Position numbers and translations under genes: made by a program. Below, one piece after another: positions 59,741 through 64,000 of a DNA stretch of 64,000 nucleotides. Source of the stretch: Mytilus trossulus (taxonomy: Eukaryota > Mollusca > Bivalvia > Mytilida > Mytilidae); the NCBI RefSeq assembly GCF_036588685.1, contig NC_086374.1, forward strand, positions 88,654,059 to 88,718,058. Reading direction: 5' to 3'. The notes beneath the pieces are model-generated. The model was not told where the DNA came from, did no database searches, and was given only the letters and a program-made list of their open reading frames with translations. The stretch's first letter is position 1. Each line of letters starts with the position of its first letter.

Positions 59741-62700
59741 CGATTTTGAAAATTTTCATTCTTTCATTTGCGCCGATTTCATTTTTTCATTTGCGCCGAT
59801 TTTATGTTTGCTCCTAATTATATTAACTGGTCAGTTAAAACTTGTACATGTACTGTGTTATACTATTGATTAAATAGGACTAGACTTCTCCGAAAGAAGG
59901 GTAATATACCTAACTTAATAATGACTTCGCGGTTCAGCTAACAAGAAGTTACCAAAGAATATATATACCTTTACCTACACATACAATGGATTCTGTCGTA
60001 AATTTAATAAAACTACAGTACAAATGTCATTAAAACAAAGACTAAGCCTGTCTTTTTACATGCACATTAAAAGGGGTAAATGATATGCCACTTATGATGT
60101 GTCTTAACTTAATGTTAGCTCATATGAAGAACTGTTCAATGATTGATTGATTTATATTCGCTTTAATGTCTAGTTAACAATATTGCATAGTCAAGCGCAG
60201 AACTAATTTTACAAACCCCAATAAGGAGGTTTTCCAAATAAATTGATTTGGATTGAGAATAATAAATTTTGACTGTCAGGGCAAATAGGGTGTGTTTGCT
60301 ATGAACAGCAATTTAGAGAATGTCTCCCTTGGATACATGTCATTAGATTTAACTTTTACACTCCTATGTGTTAGGTGTGAGGAAAGAAAAAGCAAAAGAT
60401 TTGTTAATAGAAATTTACAATGCAATCAAGGCATGTTTATGTAGATATTCCATTATGTTTCTCTAATTAGAATAACACTTGACACATTTTGTGGGACTGA
60501 AGTCACCTTCATAACAATGTCTCACAACCAAAAATCATTTGGATGATAAATACTTAAAACTAGTCCAGAGTTTACAAAACTGAAAAGACACCAAAACAAG
60601 AATACTCAAATTCATTATATATACTTTCGTCCAGGCAGAACATGACAGCTGCAGAAACATTAAGCTACATAATCAAAGTGATGTCTTGAGACATGTAAAC
60701 ACAATGGAGACGAAAAATGTCAAGTGACGCCCTGACACATTCCATATGATCATTGGTACGCTTTTTTATGACATTCAGACCTCTATTTAAAATTTTAAGA
60801 GACGTTCATGTGATAGTGTTTATCGAATTGTTACCTCTTTAACCATGGAACGACTTATATTATAAATAAACACACTTATTCATAAATGAATAATGGTATG
60901 CGAAGGAGAGTTTTCTCAATGGCACTCATATCACATCTTCCTATATCTATAAAACTATACTGTACCCTTGAATCCAATCACAGCGCTCTTGTGTTGACTT
61001 TCTTCGTCTGCCTTAATTAACTACTTCCCCCTTCACTGAATTAAACTAAATCTTAAAAGTCACCGGACATTTTGAACTTAATCGCTTGAATATATTTATA
61101 AACGAACCTCACATTTTAAAACACGAAAAACTAGGAAGAGATGTTTGAGAAACCGGAGCACTGTAATCGTCTGCTTCTGCTTGCTGGAAATAGATTATGG
61201 TTCGATTCCGTGCAATACATAATTTGGTACTAACTATTTCTGGAAAAAAGATACTTGATACTTGAATTTGTTTTGATAGATTTTCTTCGCTTCAAAACCA
61301 CCACCCTGATCAAACATGGGCGTCACGCCGCCGCATGTGGCGTTCTACACGGTGAATATGAATTCAGTTACACAAATTAATGAATAAAAAGAAGTGTGGG
61401 TAAACGTCAGTTATAAATAATTGAACTTAGTATATATATAAGAAAATTGACTTACAAATTCTAAACACAATTGTAATTTGGAAAAGAGTGTCCATTCTCA
61501 AGGTCTATACCCCAAGCGCCAGTTGTCAATATAGAATCTTCAACATTAAATACGTGTAAATATCCCATGGCTCACTATAGTCTTCTACATGTTAAAGATA
61601 AACACGGACATGATATGATTTACATACTATTTATGGTCACACGAGAAGTAGCAGAGACTTATATTTACATAAATGTATTTAGAAGAAGGAAAAGAAGAAG
61701 AAGAAATTGTATTTCTAATTATGGGCCCCAAAGTGCATAAACATTACAACATCAATATTTTTTTATAATACAATACACACAAAAAACGAACACAAATATG
61801 TAAAAAAAAATAAAACATATGAATGTCACCATTGGTCACCGTAGTAGCCATTTGAAATAAAAAGTAATTTCAAGATATTATATTTCTCTGAATTGCAAGA
61901 TTTCATCATGAATGCTTTAGTTGAATCGACCACTTTACGTATGTGTGAATTCGTTTCTTCTTCTTTTTTGTCCGATTTGAATTTTCATGTCTCTTATATA
62001 GTCTAAATACGATTTAAAGTTCAGTAGCGCTTATTAAGTCGAACAAAGATTGGGACTATTTGGATCGTCTCCCTTTAATCAAATTGGAATTTTGACTGAA
62101 AACGAAAGTGATTTTGAGGTGACTTTCGAGACAAGGACAAGACAAATCAAACAAACATAAAGACAATTTGAAAGCTTATCTTGAAATGGCAAGGTAAGTA
62201 AACAATCCTTTAAACATGCGATTGTCACGCTGGCAAGTTCCCCAGAGTAATCGGCCCGTTACGATTTGTAAAAGGAACATCGCCCTTAAGTTCCAAAAAT
62301 ACTATTCGTATTGTTACTGTGAAAGTACTTTAATTCGTGGGTATCAATTTTCGTGGTTTTAGCTATATTTACATGTTCGTGGGTTTTTAAATTCGTGGAT
62401 TTTCTTTTTCTTAAAAAAATATAATAGAAAAATTATAGAAACGAAAGTGACAAATAGTCTGGATTGAAGGAAATTGCAAAGTAAACATTGGCCGTGTAAA
62501 TCATTGTGAAAACACTAACTTATCTAAGATAAAGTGATCAACAGATAAAAGACCATCAAAGGTGTTAATTAGGCCATAAAGATGTCACCTTAAGAAAACA
62601 GAGACATATACAAATACTATAAACGTATCTTGAATTGTCAAATAATTCTTATCAAAATCAATCGGCTTCTGTACTTCCCTGGGTTATACAAGGTAAATTA

Positions 62701-64000
62701 TATTCAGGTGATTTTCAATAAATTTATTTCAAGTAAAAAAATAATAATAAATAAACTCATCATAGATACCAGGTAAAAGTATGTCTAAGGTGTGACAGAT
62801 TCCACTAATGCGGTAGGGGATTTTTCAGATACCGCTCAGTCATTTCGGTCCGGCTTTGTTTTAGATACTAGTTCTCCTTTTTCAATCCGCATATCAACTT
62901 TATTTTAGAATTTCGTGCTATCTTGTGACAAGGCGGCAAAATTTAAAAGTTTTTATATTAAACCTAAGATGTCGACTCGTATATGAAAATAAGTGTATGA
63001 CCCAAGCTATTCCCCACTTAAATATTTTTCTGGGATCCGGGCCAGTCTGGCCACCACAGAGGTTCAAAGTTGCCCATTTACGTATTTTCAATACCCATAA
63101 CCCAAGATCCTTTTAATAACGTTTGTATCTACACCCAATTTCATATATTAAAGTCTATATAATATCGTCGAATTTGGGACATTGAAAGACCAGGGGGTCT
63201 CATCGTCATCTTGAGCGATCTCCGGTAGGTTTTCACTATACATTTCTTTCTTTTTTTTTGCTTTCCATAGATATTTTTATTTGTATTTCTGAATGTTTTA
63301 AGAGTGGCCGGCTTTAGTTTTAGTTTTATATATTAAATTAAATCTTTGATGTCGTTTTATTGATAAAAATCTTTATTACATAAAGACAAATAATGCAACT
63401 TATATAAGGATTTATATTCGAGGACAACGGCAATTTACGACAGCTTGAAGGGGTTATAAAACTGTTTGCGGCGTATCTTTTCACTCCTGTCAACTATGAA
63501 AATGATACTTTTTTTATGTTTTTCAACTAAATTTAAATATTGAACCGACTGCTAGCAGACGGTTGGGTATTGAATATGGAATATCGAATAACAAACCGGC
63601 GGGTAACTCCATATACATACTTAAAACTTAATGAAATGCTTTTAAAATCAGTAAAACCCGTGAAGTTGCCGTCGAATTCCACTGTTAAATTATATTTAAC
63701 TAAGATGTAACGATTTTTGGAACGTTTGGGTCTTATGCAGTTTTTTGGTTTTTAGACATATCGTCAAAATTGGCTGCTGGAAAAAGTGGCTGCTATCTTG
63801 ATTGGCCGATAAAGGTGGCTGCCAGCTTGAGTCTTGTCAATATTTATAACGTTCTGCAGTAAATAAAATACGTCAAAAGTCCCCAAAAGACACACTACAA
63901 TCTACATTACTTATAATTGACATTTAATTTTTTGTACTTTTAACACCTGGAATTCATTGTAATGTGTTGGTCAGTGATTTTATAAGTCACATGCTCGACC
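59741..64000. other. Gene-free right end with repeat scraps
   Basis: No gene recognised. Scraps: a minus short-element head at 60,905-60,955 ('gagagttttctcaatggc') and a fragment of the 25,713 MITE family at 62,331-62,420 ('ttcgtgggtatcaatttt'). An 'atggcaag|gtaagt' at ~62,185 resembles a first-exon/donor pair, but no following exon was found. Confidence 0.4.

Noticed and set aside
62160..62210. Possible first exon 'atggcaag|gtaagt' of a host gene
   Set aside because: Only three codons, no promoter signal seen and no compatible downstream exon in the remaining 1.8 kb.

Overview
The window is eukaryotic, AT-rich, intron-bearing and almost entirely made of mobile DNA. Dispersed families seen here (a short element with the phrase 'gtgagtgccaatgagac', an AGAGCC-ended element, and a SINE-like element carrying a hammerhead-type core) are ones I associate with bivalve molluscs, most likely a mussel close to Mytilus. 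No ordinary host gene could be recognised. Every convincing coding region belongs to a transposon.

Layout. 1-12.9 kb: dispersed repeats and MITEs with no genes, including a SINE-like family with an intact hammerhead-ribozyme core near 3.38 kb and decayed copies near 5.6 and 7.9 kb. 12.93-47.94 kb: a tandem duplication of a ~1.14 kb segment that contains a LINE 3' fragment. Copy 1 (12,926-14,071) is uninterrupted. Copy 2 has been stretched to 33.9 kb by three independent insertions: (a) a 3.7 kb foldback element with 21-bp tandem arrays as inverted termini (14,270-18,016; GTTAA duplication); (b) a 17 kb MULE (Mutator-like) transposon (18,062-35,020; 9-bp duplication TTATATATA) with an apparently intact 12-exon transposase gene; (c) a 12 kb element with 24-bp perfect terminal inverted repeats and TTAA duplication (35,430-47,459) carrying a 10-exon gene of a transposase-like family I cannot assign to a named superfamily. 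The MULE is itself interrupted by a second foldback element (29,635-34,912) built of TTTAACGCGTTAAA satellites, which holds further MITEs. Copy 1 serves as an internal empty site for the three outer insertions.

47.9-64 kb: a minus-strand transposon-type gene with a Mutator-like transposase domain, a YqaJ-like nuclease, a lysine-rich linker and a Tudor/spindlin-like tail (58,175-51,439), broken by two frameshifts. Upstream lies a broken Maverick/Polinton-type integrase (59,544-58,512). The last 4 kb show only repeat scraps.

How the parts relate: the two large outer elements each carry a candidate transposase able to act on their own ends. The foldbacks and MITEs lack recognisable transposases and would depend on enzymes supplied elsewhere. 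Exon limits were inferred by reading GT/AG sites and phase by eye. For both plus-strand genes the phases close across every junction, which is strong internal support.
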